22,969 nucleotides of DNA from a virus, in the IMG/VR virus record IMGVR_UViG_3300031952_001342, positions 1-22,969 of that record. The stretch is one strand, 5' to 3'. Positions 7,764-14,372 of this stretch are shown here, piece by piece (positions within the stretch are counted from its first letter, which is position 1; the number at the start of each line of letters is the position of its first letter). Below the pieces are notes generated by a model, which was not told where the DNA came from, did not search any database, and was given only the letters and a program-made list of their open reading frames with translations. The position numbers and the translations under genes were made by a program.

Positions 7764-7969
7764 TGGGGCTAAACAAAAGATTTATCGACATCGACACTAT
7801 CAATCGTTATTTAGATGGTAAAGAAAATTTAGATGTATTATTTAAAGCGGATGCGTTTATTTTTATGGATAACACGGCGTCTAAAGTTTATGGGTGGTAT
7901 ACTAAAAAGTTAACTGAAGAAGAAATAAAACTAAAAATAAATGAACTTTATGAATCAACAAAAAATTAA
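7763..7969 (+). CDS. Small hypothetical protein, 68 residues
   Basis: Its ATG overlaps the previous stop by one base (TAATG), a sign of translational coupling. The product starts MGLNKRFIDIDTINRYLDG, with a hydrophobic strand DAFIFMD and a charged C-terminal helix (TEEEIKLKINELYEST). No known family or active-site motif is seen. The 3' end overlaps the next small gene by 29 nt. Confidence 0.65.
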   Translation: MGLNKRFIDIDTINRYLDGKENLDVLFKADAFIFMDNTASKVYGWYTKKLTEEEIKLKINELYESTKN

Positions 7970-8144
7970 TTTGTTATTTTCAAAACTAAGACAACCTATT
8001 CACATTGACTATATTTGTAAGGAGATTACGAATGATAGTTATGAAAACACTAAAAAATTACTACAAGAATTGGTAGATAAAGGAAAAATTGAAGAAAGTA
8101 AAACAACTAAAGACTATTATGTTATTTCAAAAGAAAACTTATAA
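7941..8144 (+). CDS. Small winged-helix-like protein, 67 residues
   Basis: The layout resembles a minimal winged helix: a first helix (KINLLFSKL), PIHIDYICKEI then NDSYENTKKLLQELVDKGKI as a helix-turn-helix-type segment, and a short YYVIS strand as the wing. Such small proteins can be phage transcription factors, but no DNA target can be read here. The start is ATG 7941 or ATG 7950 (MNF-MNQQ); both overlap the previous gene. It overlaps the following gene by 26 nt. The fold assignment is by pattern only. Confidence 0.6.
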   Translation: MNFMNQQKINLLFSKLRQPIHIDYICKEITNDSYENTKKLLQELVDKGKIEESKTTKDYYVISKENL

Positions 8145-8346
8145 GGTACACGGAGTAGGTACTCAACACATAATTAAAGTGTTTGGGTACCCTATTGTAG
8201 TTAATCTCGGCGACTATGATATTTGGTTTCGGTTTGGTAAAAACGAGAAAGGATTTAGTCTTACATCTAAACCAAAGTTTTCACTAAGAAATGGTCGTAA
8301 GAAATCATTAAAAATTGGTAAATATTACATAACTAAAATAAAATAA
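8119..8346 (+). CDS. Small hypothetical basic protein, 75 residues
   Basis: A basic, strand-rich product (MLFQKKTYKVHGVGTQHIIK at the start, then FGYPIVVNLGDYDIWFRFGK and a lysine-rich end). An upstream TTG in the same frame (8089) would extend it, but ATG 8119 is the ordinary start and lies within the preceding gene by 26 nt. No family recognised. It ends 5 nt before glutamine synthetase, so the two are very likely on one mRNA. Confidence 0.6.
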   Translation: MLFQKKTYKVHGVGTQHIIKVFGYPIVVNLGDYDIWFRFGKNEKGFSLTSKPKFSLRNGRKKSLKIGKYYITKIK

Positions 8347-8351
8347 AAAAG

Positions 8352-9545
8352 ATGATAAAAATTGAGTACATATGGTTAGACGGTTATACACCAGAACCTA
8401 ATTTAAGGAGTAAGATAAAAGTAATTGAAGGAGGAATTCCTGACTTATCAGAAGTACCTGAATGGAACTTTGACGGTTCGTCAACAAAACAAGCGGAGGG
8501 GTATAGTTCTGACGGTATATTAAAACCAGTTCGATTATATCGTGAGATGAATAGTAGTGATAAAGTATATGTTTTATGTGAGGTAATGAATCCTGACGGA
8601 ACACCACATGAATCAAATCATAGAGATATGTTAGGTGACGAGGTCAATGATATGTGGTTTGGGTTTGAACAAGAATATTTTATTCAAGAAGGTATTAGTA
8701 AACCAATCTTAGGATTTAACCGACCTCACGTTGAAGGACAAGGTAAATATTATTGTGGTGTTGGTAGTAATGTTGTTGGTCGAGAATTAGTTGAAGAACA
8801 TATGGACTTGTGTTTAAATATGGGTATTGAAATCACTGGTGTTAATGCTGAAGTTGCTTTAGGTCAATGGGAGTACCAAGTGTTCGCTAAAGGTAAGATT
8901 AAAGCTGGTGACGATTTATGGATGTCAAGATATTTGATGGAGAAATTATCTGAGAAATACGGATATCATATTAACTATCACCCAAAACCAATTACCTCGG
9001 GAGATTGGAATGGTTCAGGATTACACACAAACTTCTCAACAAAAAAGATGAGGGAAGTTGGTGGGGAAAGTTATTTCAAAACATTATTTAATGCTCTTGA
9101 ATCAAGAAGAGAGCAACATATCGAAGTCTACGGTTCTGATAATAATCTTAGATTAACTGGTAAACATGAAACACAATCAATTCACAAATTTAGTTGGGGT
9201 GTAAGTGACAGAGGAGCGTCAATTAGAGTTCCAAGGTCCGTTGCCGAATTATGGAAAGGTTATGTTGAAGATAGAAGACCAGCATCTAATGCAAACCCAT
9301 ACGAGGTTATTAAGGTGATAAGTGATACTATTGATATGGCGGATGAGTTATCGGTTACGTTAAATAATATGTATTCAAACGTTAACACTAAAAATTTTGA
9401 TGATTTAAAATCTAAATACAATGGAATACCAACCGCAGAAGAACTTTTGGATGAGTACAAAAATGATGATGAATATGAATTATCAGAAGAAATGACCAAT
9501 TCTAGCGCATATGTCAAACCAACATCAATTGACAATAAAAAATAA
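8352..9545 (+). CDS. Type II (eukaryotic-type) glutamine synthetase
   Basis: A 397-residue protein that joins ammonia to glutamate using ATP. All the blocks of GSII are visible: EYIWLDG (5-11), WNFDGSST (38-45), FGFEQEYF (103-110, metal-binding Glu), NAEVALGQWEYQV (165-177), GSGLHTNFST (221-230), KHETQSIHKFSWG (271-283), RGASIRVPRSV (287-297) and DRRPASNANPY (307-317). GSII enzymes usually stop at about 350-360 residues; here an acidic, Ser/Asn-rich tail of about 65 residues (331-397) follows, which is unusual. The catalytic residues look intact, so activity is likely. The gene sits in a phage-like operon between an unknown small gene (5 nt gap) and DUF3310 (4 nt gap), which argues it is a phage auxiliary metabolic gene and not host sequence. 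No adenylylation site is expected in this type. Confidence 0.93.
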   Translation: MIKIEYIWLDGYTPEPNLRSKIKVIEGGIPDLSEVPEWNFDGSSTKQAEGYSSDGILKPVRLYREMNSSDKVYVLCEVMNPDGTPHESNHRDMLGDEVNDMWFGFEQEYFIQEGISKPILGFNRPHVEGQGKYYCGVGSNVVGRELVEEHMDLCLNMGIEITGVNAEVALGQWEYQVFAKGKIKAGDDLWMSRYLMEKLSEKYGYHINYHPKPITSGDWNGSGLHTNFSTKKMREVGGESYFKTLFNALESRREQHIEVYGSDNNLRLTGKHETQSIHKFSWGVSDRGASIRVPRSVAELWKGYVEDRRPASNANPYEVIKVISDTIDMADELSVTLNNMYSNVNTKNFDDLKSKYNGIPTAEELLDEYKNDDEYELSEEMTNSSAYVKPTSIDNKK

Positions 9546-9549
9546 TAAT

Positions 9550-9780
9550 ATGGGTGAGCAGGTAGACCATCCACAACATTATGGGGGTGAAGATAATCTT
9601 TACGAAGCCATCAAAGTAATTGATGCTTGGGGTTTAGGTTTCTCATTAGGAAATACTGTAAAATATATCTCAAGAGCGGGTAAAAAGAATAAAGAAAAAG
9701 AGTTGGAAGACCTTAAAAAGGCTTTATGGTACTTACAACATCACATTAAAACACTATCTAACAATGAAATGGAATCGTAA
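9550..9780 (+). CDS. DUF3310 family protein (SaV-like, phage nucleotide-kinase-associated)
   Basis: A 76-residue protein with the DUF3310 signature: VDHPQHYGG (5-13), GNTVKYISRAGKK (34-46) and DLKKALWYLQHHI (54-66). The family is common in tailed phages; it is often annotated as a nucleotide kinase, on weak grounds. I chose ATG 9550 over the in-frame ATG at 9511 because 9511 lies inside the glutamine synthetase gene and the added residues do not belong to the family. Its last 17 nt overlap the start of the hidden lipoprotein gene. Confidence 0.88.
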   Translation: MGEQVDHPQHYGGEDNLYEAIKVIDAWGLGFSLGNTVKYISRAGKKNKEKELEDLKKALWYLQHHIKTLSNNEMES

Positions 9781-9940
9781 TGAATGGCAAGGACGCTCAA
9801 GAAGACAAGTAAAAAATAATTATAAAGTTTTTGAGTATTCGTTAATTTTACTTATAATTAGTTTAATAATAATTCTTAGTAGTTGTAAATCATCAGAAAC
9901 AGTAAACTGTGACGCATACAGTAAAATAGAGAACAAATAA
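9764..9940 (+). CDS. Small lipoprotein, 58 residues
   Basis: A short ORF in the gap between DUF3310 and the methyltransferase. It has a basic N-terminal region (MKWNRNEWQGRSRRQVKNNY), a hydrophobic core (YSLILLIISLIIILSS) and a lipobox LSSC with Cys41, followed by KSSE, and a second Cys at 49 in NCDAYSK. This is a signal peptidase II lipoprotein layout; the acidic/polar residues after the Cys would fit Bacteroidetes surface-export signals. In a phage, such a protein could be an outer-membrane spanin or a superinfection-exclusion lipoprotein; no inner-membrane spanin partner is seen. It overlaps DUF3310 by 17 nt and ends 1 nt before the methyltransferase ATG, supporting a real gene. Confidence 0.72.
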   Translation: MKWNRNEWQGRSRRQVKNNYKVFEYSLILLIISLIIILSSCKSSETVNCDAYSKIENK

Positions 9941-9941
9941 A

Positions 9942-10811
9942 ATGACAGAAAATTATATAGGAAAAGTTGTAAATGGTGATTGTATTGGTGTTATGTCAAC
10001 AATGGATGATAATACGATTGATTTAGTTGTTACATCCCCACCATACAATGTAGGTATTGAGTATGACAATCATGATGATAGACTTAAGATGGATGAGTAT
10101 TGGGAATTCACCAAGAATTGGTTATCTCAGGTTTATCGAACATTAAAACCTGATGGTCGAGTTGCAATCAACATACCTTATGAAGTTAACGTTCAAGATA
10201 GAGGTGGTAGAGTTTTATTCATGGCTGAATTTTGGGGTGTTATGAAAGAGGTTGGTTTTAAATTTTACGGGTTGGTCGACCTTAATGAGGATTCACCTCA
10301 TAGAAGTAAGACAACGGCTTGGGGTAGTTGGATGTCACCGTCATCACCTTACATTTATAATCCTAAAGAATGTGTAATATTGGCCTATAAAACCGTTTCT
10401 AAGAAACAAAATAAAGGTATACCACAATGGGTTGGGGTTATAAATAATATTGAACAGGAAGATGGTTCATTTAAAAAGAAAGTATTGTATACCGATGAAG
10501 CCAAAAAAGAGTTTATGGGATTAGTATACGGACAATGGAGTTATTTTGCCGACACCAAACAAATGACCAAAGCGACATTCTCAATGGACATTCCAACAAG
10601 GGCTATTAAAATATTAACGTATAGAGATGAGATTGTCATGGACCCATTTGTTGGTTCGGGAACTAGTTTAGTTGCCGCTGAAACATTAAATAGACGATGG
10701 ATTGGTATTGAAGTGTCTGAAAATTATACGGAAGTTGCTAAAAAAAGAGTTCAACTATTTGTGGATAAGAAAAAACAAATTGAATTAGAATTTAACGAAG
10801 AGGGGATTTAA
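9942..10811 (+). CDS. DNA methyltransferase (N4-cytosine/N6-adenine, SPPY type)
   Basis: A 289-residue enzyme. The catalytic motif TSPPYN is at 31-36 near the N-terminus, and the S-adenosylmethionine-binding motif DPFVGSGTS is at 234-242 near the C-terminus; this order marks the beta class of amino-methyltransferases. SPPY is typical of N4-cytosine enzymes, although some N6-adenine enzymes share it. The target site cannot be read from sequence. No restriction endonuclease gene lies next to it, so it is an orphan methyltransferase, probably protecting phage DNA from host restriction. A bulged terminator hairpin overlaps its stop codon. Confidence 0.9.
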   Translation: MTENYIGKVVNGDCIGVMSTMDDNTIDLVVTSPPYNVGIEYDNHDDRLKMDEYWEFTKNWLSQVYRTLKPDGRVAINIPYEVNVQDRGGRVLFMAEFWGVMKEVGFKFYGLVDLNEDSPHRSKTTAWGSWMSPSSPYIYNPKECVILAYKTVSKKQNKGIPQWVGVINNIEQEDGSFKKKVLYTDEAKKEFMGLVYGQWSYFADTKQMTKATFSMDIPTRAIKILTYRDEIVMDPFVGSGTSLVAAETLNRRWIGIEVSENYTEVAKKRVQLFVDKKKQIELEFNEEGI

Positions 10812-10826
10812 CATCCTCTTTTTTGT
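10798..10826 (+). terminator. Terminator overlapping the methyltransferase stop codon
   Basis: AAGAGGGGAT pairs with ATCCTCTT with a two-G bulge, followed by TTTTG. The stem begins inside the last codons of the methyltransferase gene. A late-type promoter motif follows 8-9 nt later. Confidence 0.6.
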
Positions 10827-10834
10827 TTTCATGA

Positions 10835-10842
10835 TATTTATA
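10835..10842 (+). promoter_or_regulatory. Late-type promoter motif for the tagged membrane-active protein
   Basis: GATATTTATAATAAAA; core TATTTATA at 10835-10842, 14 nt before ATG 10857. It shares flanks with the motifs at 5510-5503 (minus), 16649 and 18980. Confidence 0.6.
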
Positions 10843-10856
10843 ATAAAAAAATACAC

Positions 10857-11966
10857 ATGAAAGGAATGAAACTTACTGAGTCTGAATTAAAAGACAGAAT
10901 AGTTCAAATTTATAAAGAGGAACAATATAAGATTCTCGAAGAAAAATGGAACAAATTATCTAAAGAAGATAAAATATTTGTTGTTGAATTTGCAAAAGAA
11001 ATATACCCTGAACAAGCCAAATTAATCAAAGAATCTAAATGGTATAATACCGTTGGGGATATTGTTGGTATCTTTGACCCAACAGGTGTTGTTGATATTG
11101 TTAATGGTATTAGTTACTGGAGACAAGGTGATAAATTATATGCACTTCTTTCATTAATCTCTGCGGTTCCTTACTTAGGTGACCTTATCGCTAAACCTGT
11201 TATTGGTGTTATGAAATTAGGTGGTGGTGCAGCTAAAGCATTTAAAGCAGCGGCCTTAACAGGTGATGCCGTTAAAATAGCAGGTACTGCAAGAAGAGCT
11301 GGTGGACCTATTGCTAAGATGGTTGAGACCGCTCCGAGTTGGGGTGAGAAATTAGTTACCTTTTTAAAAGGTTCTGTTGGTAGAGTTCCTATGTTAGGTT
11401 CTGGATTAGTTAAAGTTGTTGAAGAGTACGTTCAAATTTTTGGAAAAGCTGGAAAAGAAATGAAAGCGGGAACTGAAATTGGTAAAGGTGTTATGAAAAG
11501 TGAAAAAGCCTTAAGTGCGGTTGAAAAAGAGGAATTACTAAAACAAATGAGTAAAGACCAATCTTTCAGAGGGTTTAGAGATTATAAAGGAGGTTTACAA
11601 TCAATGTCAAGTAAATATATCTCAGGTGGTATGGGTCGTCTATTTGGTAATAGAGCGACAAGGTCGTTAATGAGAAGAACTAAATGGTATTTAGGTTTAT
11701 TAGATTGGTTAGGTATTGGTAACTTTGTTGGCCCTGAGGAATTAGAAAATATAGTTCCTAATTTAGAAGAAAGAGCTAATCAATATAGTGAGACACCTGA
11801 ATCACAAAGTTTATGGAACCAAGAGTTTGCTGCAGGTCAAACAACAGGAAATTCAGTTGTACCATCATTATCTACTGCAACACAATCAGCGTCAACTGTG
11901 GTTAAAACAGACGCATTCACATCATTAATTGGTTCACTATTAGGTGGAGGAAAAGCGTTAGTATGA
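10857..11966 (+). CDS. Tagged protein with pretoxin-like hydrophobic domain (putative membrane-active virion protein)
   Basis: A 369-residue protein. Residues 4-22 (MKLTESELKDRIVQIYKEE) are the shared tag. Residues about 64-120 (TVGDIVGIFDPTGVVDIVNG, then YALLSLISAVPYLGDLIAK) resemble the glycine-rich hydrophobic helical hairpins found before toxin domains in polymorphic toxins and in some phage virion proteins. A Gly/Ala/Lys-rich stretch follows (120-150), then basic segments, and a Ser/Thr-rich end closing with SLLGGGKALV. The hydrophobic hairpin suggests interaction with a membrane, for example during DNA entry; this is inference. The gene has a late-type motif upstream and overlaps the DHH gene by 4 nt (ATGA), so both are expressed together. 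An alternative start is ATG 10866. Confidence 0.78.
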   Translation: MKGMKLTESELKDRIVQIYKEEQYKILEEKWNKLSKEDKIFVVEFAKEIYPEQAKLIKESKWYNTVGDIVGIFDPTGVVDIVNGISYWRQGDKLYALLSLISAVPYLGDLIAKPVIGVMKLGGGAAKAFKAAALTGDAVKIAGTARRAGGPIAKMVETAPSWGEKLVTFLKGSVGRVPMLGSGLVKVVEEYVQIFGKAGKEMKAGTEIGKGVMKSEKALSAVEKEELLKQMSKDQSFRGFRDYKGGLQSMSSKYISGGMGRLFGNRATRSLMRRTKWYLGLLDWLGIGNFVGPEELENIVPNLEERANQYSETPESQSLWNQEFAAGQTTGNSVVPSLSTATQSASTVVKTDAFTSLIGSLLGGGKALV

Positions 11967-13369
11967 AAAAATTAATTAAAGAAAGTGGTATTAGGGATAT
12001 CAATAAGTTAGCTAAACGTTATTCTAAAGCTGAGATTTATTTTCACCAAGATTTAGATGGTGTGACAACCGCAATTGCGATGAAAAAATACCTTGAGGAT
12101 AATGGGATTAAAGTTGTTGATGCTCACGTTATTCAATATGGGGACAAAGAGTTCTCTGTAAAGAAGAACGATGCTCAAGGTGATATTATGCCAGTACTTG
12201 TGGATTTTGCTCACGGTAAACCAATGTTTGTTATCCATACAGACCACCACGATAGACAAGCGGGTGCGGAAGATACTAAATCAACTTCATTTAGAAGTTC
12301 ACGTTCAAATGTTGAAACAATATCTCAAGTTGTATCACCTAATGAAATATTTTCACCTGAAGACATTCAATTAATATCTATGGTTGACTCTGCTAATTAC
12401 GCAGCTAACGAAGTAACTGTTGACCAAGTAATAAATTACTTATTCAAATTAGATAAAGAAAAATCTTTAAGTAAAAACAAAACTGCCTTAGGTTTAGTTG
12501 CTAATAAGTTATTATTGGCGTTTAAAAATAAACCAGGGTTCTTAGAAGAACTTGTTATGGTTGGTACCCCATCACTTATGAATCTTGTTACTAACATAAA
12601 AAGAATCATGATTGAGAAAGGTTACGCCACTGTACCCGAATTACAGAAAAACAAAGAAGGTTATATTGACCAAATGAAAAACCACCATAATGTTAAAATT
12701 GAAGGTAACATTATTGTTCAATACGGAGGTGGTAGTATGATGAAACCTGGTTCTTATGATAGATACACACCTTTCAAAAATAACCCTGACGCTGATTTCT
12801 TAGTTATTGCTTGGCCATTAGGTTTAGTTCAAGCGTCTTGTAATCCTTATAAAAAAGAACGTGAGTTAAAAGGTGTTAACTTAGGTGAGATTGCTCAGGA
12901 AGTACTTGCTAAATGGGAAACACAATTACAAGAAAGACAAATACCCTTATCAACAATTAAATGGATTTCTGAAGGTTCAAAAGGATTTGGTCCTGAATCA
13001 GTTGGATTTACATTTAGAGACTTTGTCGCATTATATGGGGACAATTTTAAAACAATGGAGAATGGTAAAGAACATTTAACACAAATTGGTAAAATGATGG
13101 AAATTCCTTTTACTGAATTAAGTGAGGAAGAAATGAAAATGTTAGATGGTGTTACGATTAATGCTTGGGATTTAATTCAGGCTAATAGTGGCGGGCACAA
13201 ATGTATCACTAATATATCGGGTCTTAGTTATTTAGGCAGGTCTAAAAGACCACCAGCAGGAAAGTACAAATATAATGCTGAGTCAGATGATTCTCCTTAT
13301 GTGAAGTTTACTAAAATGGTTCAAAAAGAATTGGTAAATGTGTTACAGTCTAAAATTAATGAAGGTTAA
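11963..13369 (+). CDS. DHH-family phosphoesterase (RecJ/nanoRNase-like)
   Basis: A 468-residue protein. DHH family motifs are visible: motif I FHQDLDG (27-33), motif II with Asp81 (VLVDFAHG), motif III TDHHDRQ (93-99), motif IV with Asp142 (SMVDSAN), and a C-terminal DHHA1-like NSGGHKC (408-414). These residues bind Mn/Mg ions in RecJ single-strand exonucleases and nanoRNases; sequence alone does not fix the substrate. The protein opens with MKKLIKESG, which reads like the end of the shared tag (LIKE followed by S, an ideal L/I-x-E cut site). It overlaps the preceding tagged gene by ATGA and is therefore under the same late-type promoter. Its stop overlaps the stop of the opposing DUF192 gene by 4 bp. 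Confidence 0.85.
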   Translation: MKKLIKESGIRDINKLAKRYSKAEIYFHQDLDGVTTAIAMKKYLEDNGIKVVDAHVIQYGDKEFSVKKNDAQGDIMPVLVDFAHGKPMFVIHTDHHDRQAGAEDTKSTSFRSSRSNVETISQVVSPNEIFSPEDIQLISMVDSANYAANEVTVDQVINYLFKLDKEKSLSKNKTALGLVANKLLLAFKNKPGFLEELVMVGTPSLMNLVTNIKRIMIEKGYATVPELQKNKEGYIDQMKNHHNVKIEGNIIVQYGGGSMMKPGSYDRYTPFKNNPDADFLVIAWPLGLVQASCNPYKKERELKGVNLGEIAQEVLAKWETQLQERQIPLSTIKWISEGSKGFGPESVGFTFRDFVALYGDNFKTMENGKEHLTQIGKMMEIPFTELSEEEMKMLDGVTINAWDLIQANSGGHKCITNISGLSYLGRSKRPPAGKYKYNAESDDSPYVKFTKMVQKELVNVLQSKINEG

Positions 13370-13713
13370 AAATTAACTTCATCACCGATTTGTAATCCTA
13401 ATTTTTTTGCGGTACCACCCATAATTTCTAAAATCATATCACCTTCACCACAGTAATTACTACAATCTTCTGTGGTACACGGTTGGCAATTATTATGGAT
13501 TTCAATTATAGTATTACCATCAATAAAAATAATATCTAATGGAATGATACAGTTTTTCATCCAAAAACAATGTTCATCATCACCCATTAAAAATAACATA
13601 CCATTAAAGGTATTGTCAAATTTTCTACCCATCATACCCTTTTGAGTATCTTTGGACGAAACAACGGTTTTAACTTTAAATTTATTATTTTTTATACTGA
13701 TTATCATATCCAT
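13366..13713 (-). CDS. DUF192 family protein with extra cysteine cluster
   Basis: A 115-residue leftward gene. Family blocks are GMMGRKF (26-32), GMLFLM (38-43), FWMKNCIIPLDIIFID (50-65) and a final GDMILEIMGGTAKKLGLQIGDEV (91-113). DUF192 proteins occur in many bacteria, usually exported, but here there is no signal peptide, so the product should be cytoplasmic. Between residues 76 and 88 there are four cysteines (NCQPCTTEDCSNYC), a cluster that could bind metal or form disulfides; it is unusual in the family. On this strand TATATTTA, one base off TAnnTTTG, immediately abuts or overlaps the ATG, so the transcript may be leaderless. The function of the family is not known. Confidence 0.85.
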   Translation of the reverse strand: MDMIISIKNNKFKVKTVVSSKDTQKGMMGRKFDNTFNGMLFLMGDDEHCFWMKNCIIPLDIIFIDGNTIIEIHNNCQPCTTEDCSNYCGEGDMILEIMGGTAKKLGLQIGDEVNF

Positions 13714-13788
13714 AAATATACAATTTAATTAAAATAGAAATTATTAAATAAATTTTATATTAAAAGTAAACTTTTTAAAAAAACATTA

Positions 13789-13796
13789 TATTTATC
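13789..13796 (+). promoter_or_regulatory. Possible late-type motif before a putative small RNA
   Basis: TATTTATC resembles the late core, with the last base changed. Downstream there is no ATG before the terminator at 13841-13872, so a transcript from here would be non-coding. Weak on its own. Confidence 0.3.
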
Positions 13797-13876
13797 ATTT
13801 ACGAGCCCAACAACCCCCTTTCTTAAGTTGGTTAATATTTAAACCCTAACAGTGTAAAAATTGTTAGGGTTTTTAA
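13797..13876 (+). ncRNA. Putative small non-coding RNA upstream of smpB
   Basis: The 186-nt gap between the divergent DUF192 and smpB genes has a strong rightward terminator at 13841-13872 but no rightward gene to terminate: there is no ATG on the plus strand between 13714 and 13850. The simplest explanation is a short RNA of about 75-85 nt, with a 5-bp stem CCAAC (13807-13811)/GTTGG (13827-13831) and the terminator stem. It is not a tmRNA: it is too short and lacks a tag reading frame. The alternative is that the hairpin blocks read-through of antisense transcripts. No family recognised. Confidence 0.35.
13841..13876 (+). terminator. Strong rightward terminator before smpB
   Basis: AAACCCTAACA (13841-13851) and TGTTAGGGTTT (13862-13872) form a perfect 11-bp stem with a 10-nt loop, followed by TTAATTTTTAA. 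The smpB promoter box begins at 13888. Confidence 0.8.
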
Positions 13877-13887
13877 TTTTTAATTAC

Positions 13888-13895
13888 TATCTTTG
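13888..13895 (+). promoter_or_regulatory. Bacteroidetes-type -7 element for smpB, probably leaderless
   Basis: TATCTTTG is an exact TAnnTTTG match ending 4 nt before ATG 13900. Transcript start should fall at or next to the ATG. No clear -33 TTTG is seen. Confidence 0.65.
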
Positions 13896-13899
13896 CTTT

Positions 13900-14334
13900 A
13901 TGGGAAATCAAATCAACATAATAAATCGTAAAGTTAAATTTGAATATTCATTTATTGAAACTTTAATTGTTGGTATTAAATTGGTTGGACCTGAGGTTAA
14001 ATCAATTCGTAGTGGTAAAGTATCATTAGTTGATGCTTATTGTTTTTTTGTTGATAACGAGTTAGTGGTTAAAGGAATGAACATTCCTGAATATAAAATG
14101 GCGTACACTCACGAACCATTACGAGATAGAAAGTTATTACTTAAGAAAAAAGAAATTATTAAGTTACAAAAAGAACTTGTTAAAGGGTTAACATTAGTCC
14201 CGTACAGAATATTTTCAAATGATAGGGGGTTATTAAAGATGGAAATAGTTTTAGGTAAAGGTAAAAAATTACATGATAAGAGAGAATCTATTAAAGAAAG
14301 AGATATTAATAGAGAAATTATGCGTGGTATTTAA
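13900..14334 (+). CDS. smpB: SsrA-binding protein SmpB
   Basis: A 144-residue protein with the SmpB fold landmarks: NRKVKFEYSF (9-18), GPEVKSIRSGK (30-40), PLRDRKLLL (73-81), GLTLVPYRIF (96-105) and KGKKLHDKRESIKERD (120-135). SmpB carries tmRNA into stalled ribosomes for trans-translation. The C-terminal tail that reaches the mRNA channel is present (SIKERDINREIMRGI) but shorter by several residues than in E. coli. I chose ATG 13900 over 13861 because 13861 lies inside the terminator hairpin and the promoter box lies between them. No tmRNA gene is seen in the window, so the protein may work with host tmRNA. A phage copy of smpB is unusual. Confidence 0.92.
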   Translation: MGNQINIINRKVKFEYSFIETLIVGIKLVGPEVKSIRSGKVSLVDAYCFFVDNELVVKGMNIPEYKMAYTHEPLRDRKLLLKKKEIIKLQKELVKGLTLVPYRIFSNDRGLLKMEIVLGKGKKLHDKRESIKERDINREIMRGI

Positions 14335-14344
14335 AAATTTTTTG

Positions 14345-14352
14345 TATCTTTG
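14345..14352 (+). promoter_or_regulatory. Bacteroidetes-type -7 element (cassette shared with 21252)
   Basis: TATCTTTG followed by TATTCACAAACACCG and the ATG at 14373. The box and leader are nearly the same as those at 21252-21280, including the base context of the first codons. Confidence 0.7.
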
Positions 14353-14372
14353 TATTCACAAACACCGATACT

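Noticed and set aside
9260-9574. Minus-strand ORF of 104 residues within the glutamine synthetase gene
   Set aside because: It is a shadow of a strongly supported gene, with Ser/Leu-rich composition typical of antisense frames in AT-rich DNA. The same holds for minus ORFs at 3081-3263, 3625-3834, 8398-8616, 12053-12259, 14780-14992, 15099-15320, 21529-21729 and 22223-22450.
9942-10811. Complete restriction-modification system
   Set aside because: No restriction endonuclease gene flanks the methyltransferase; the neighbours are DUF3310, a lipoprotein and a tagged protein.
12171-12374. Plus-strand small ORFs inside the DHH gene (also 12885-13079), inside the PcfJ-like gene (1189-1377) and inside 19466-20647 (20025-20216)
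   Set aside because: They are in other frames of well-supported genes and show no protein-like features or start signals.
13861-13899. Longer start for SmpB inside the terminator
   Set aside because: The ORF would begin in the terminator stem and upstream of the promoter; SmpB similarity starts after ATG 13900.
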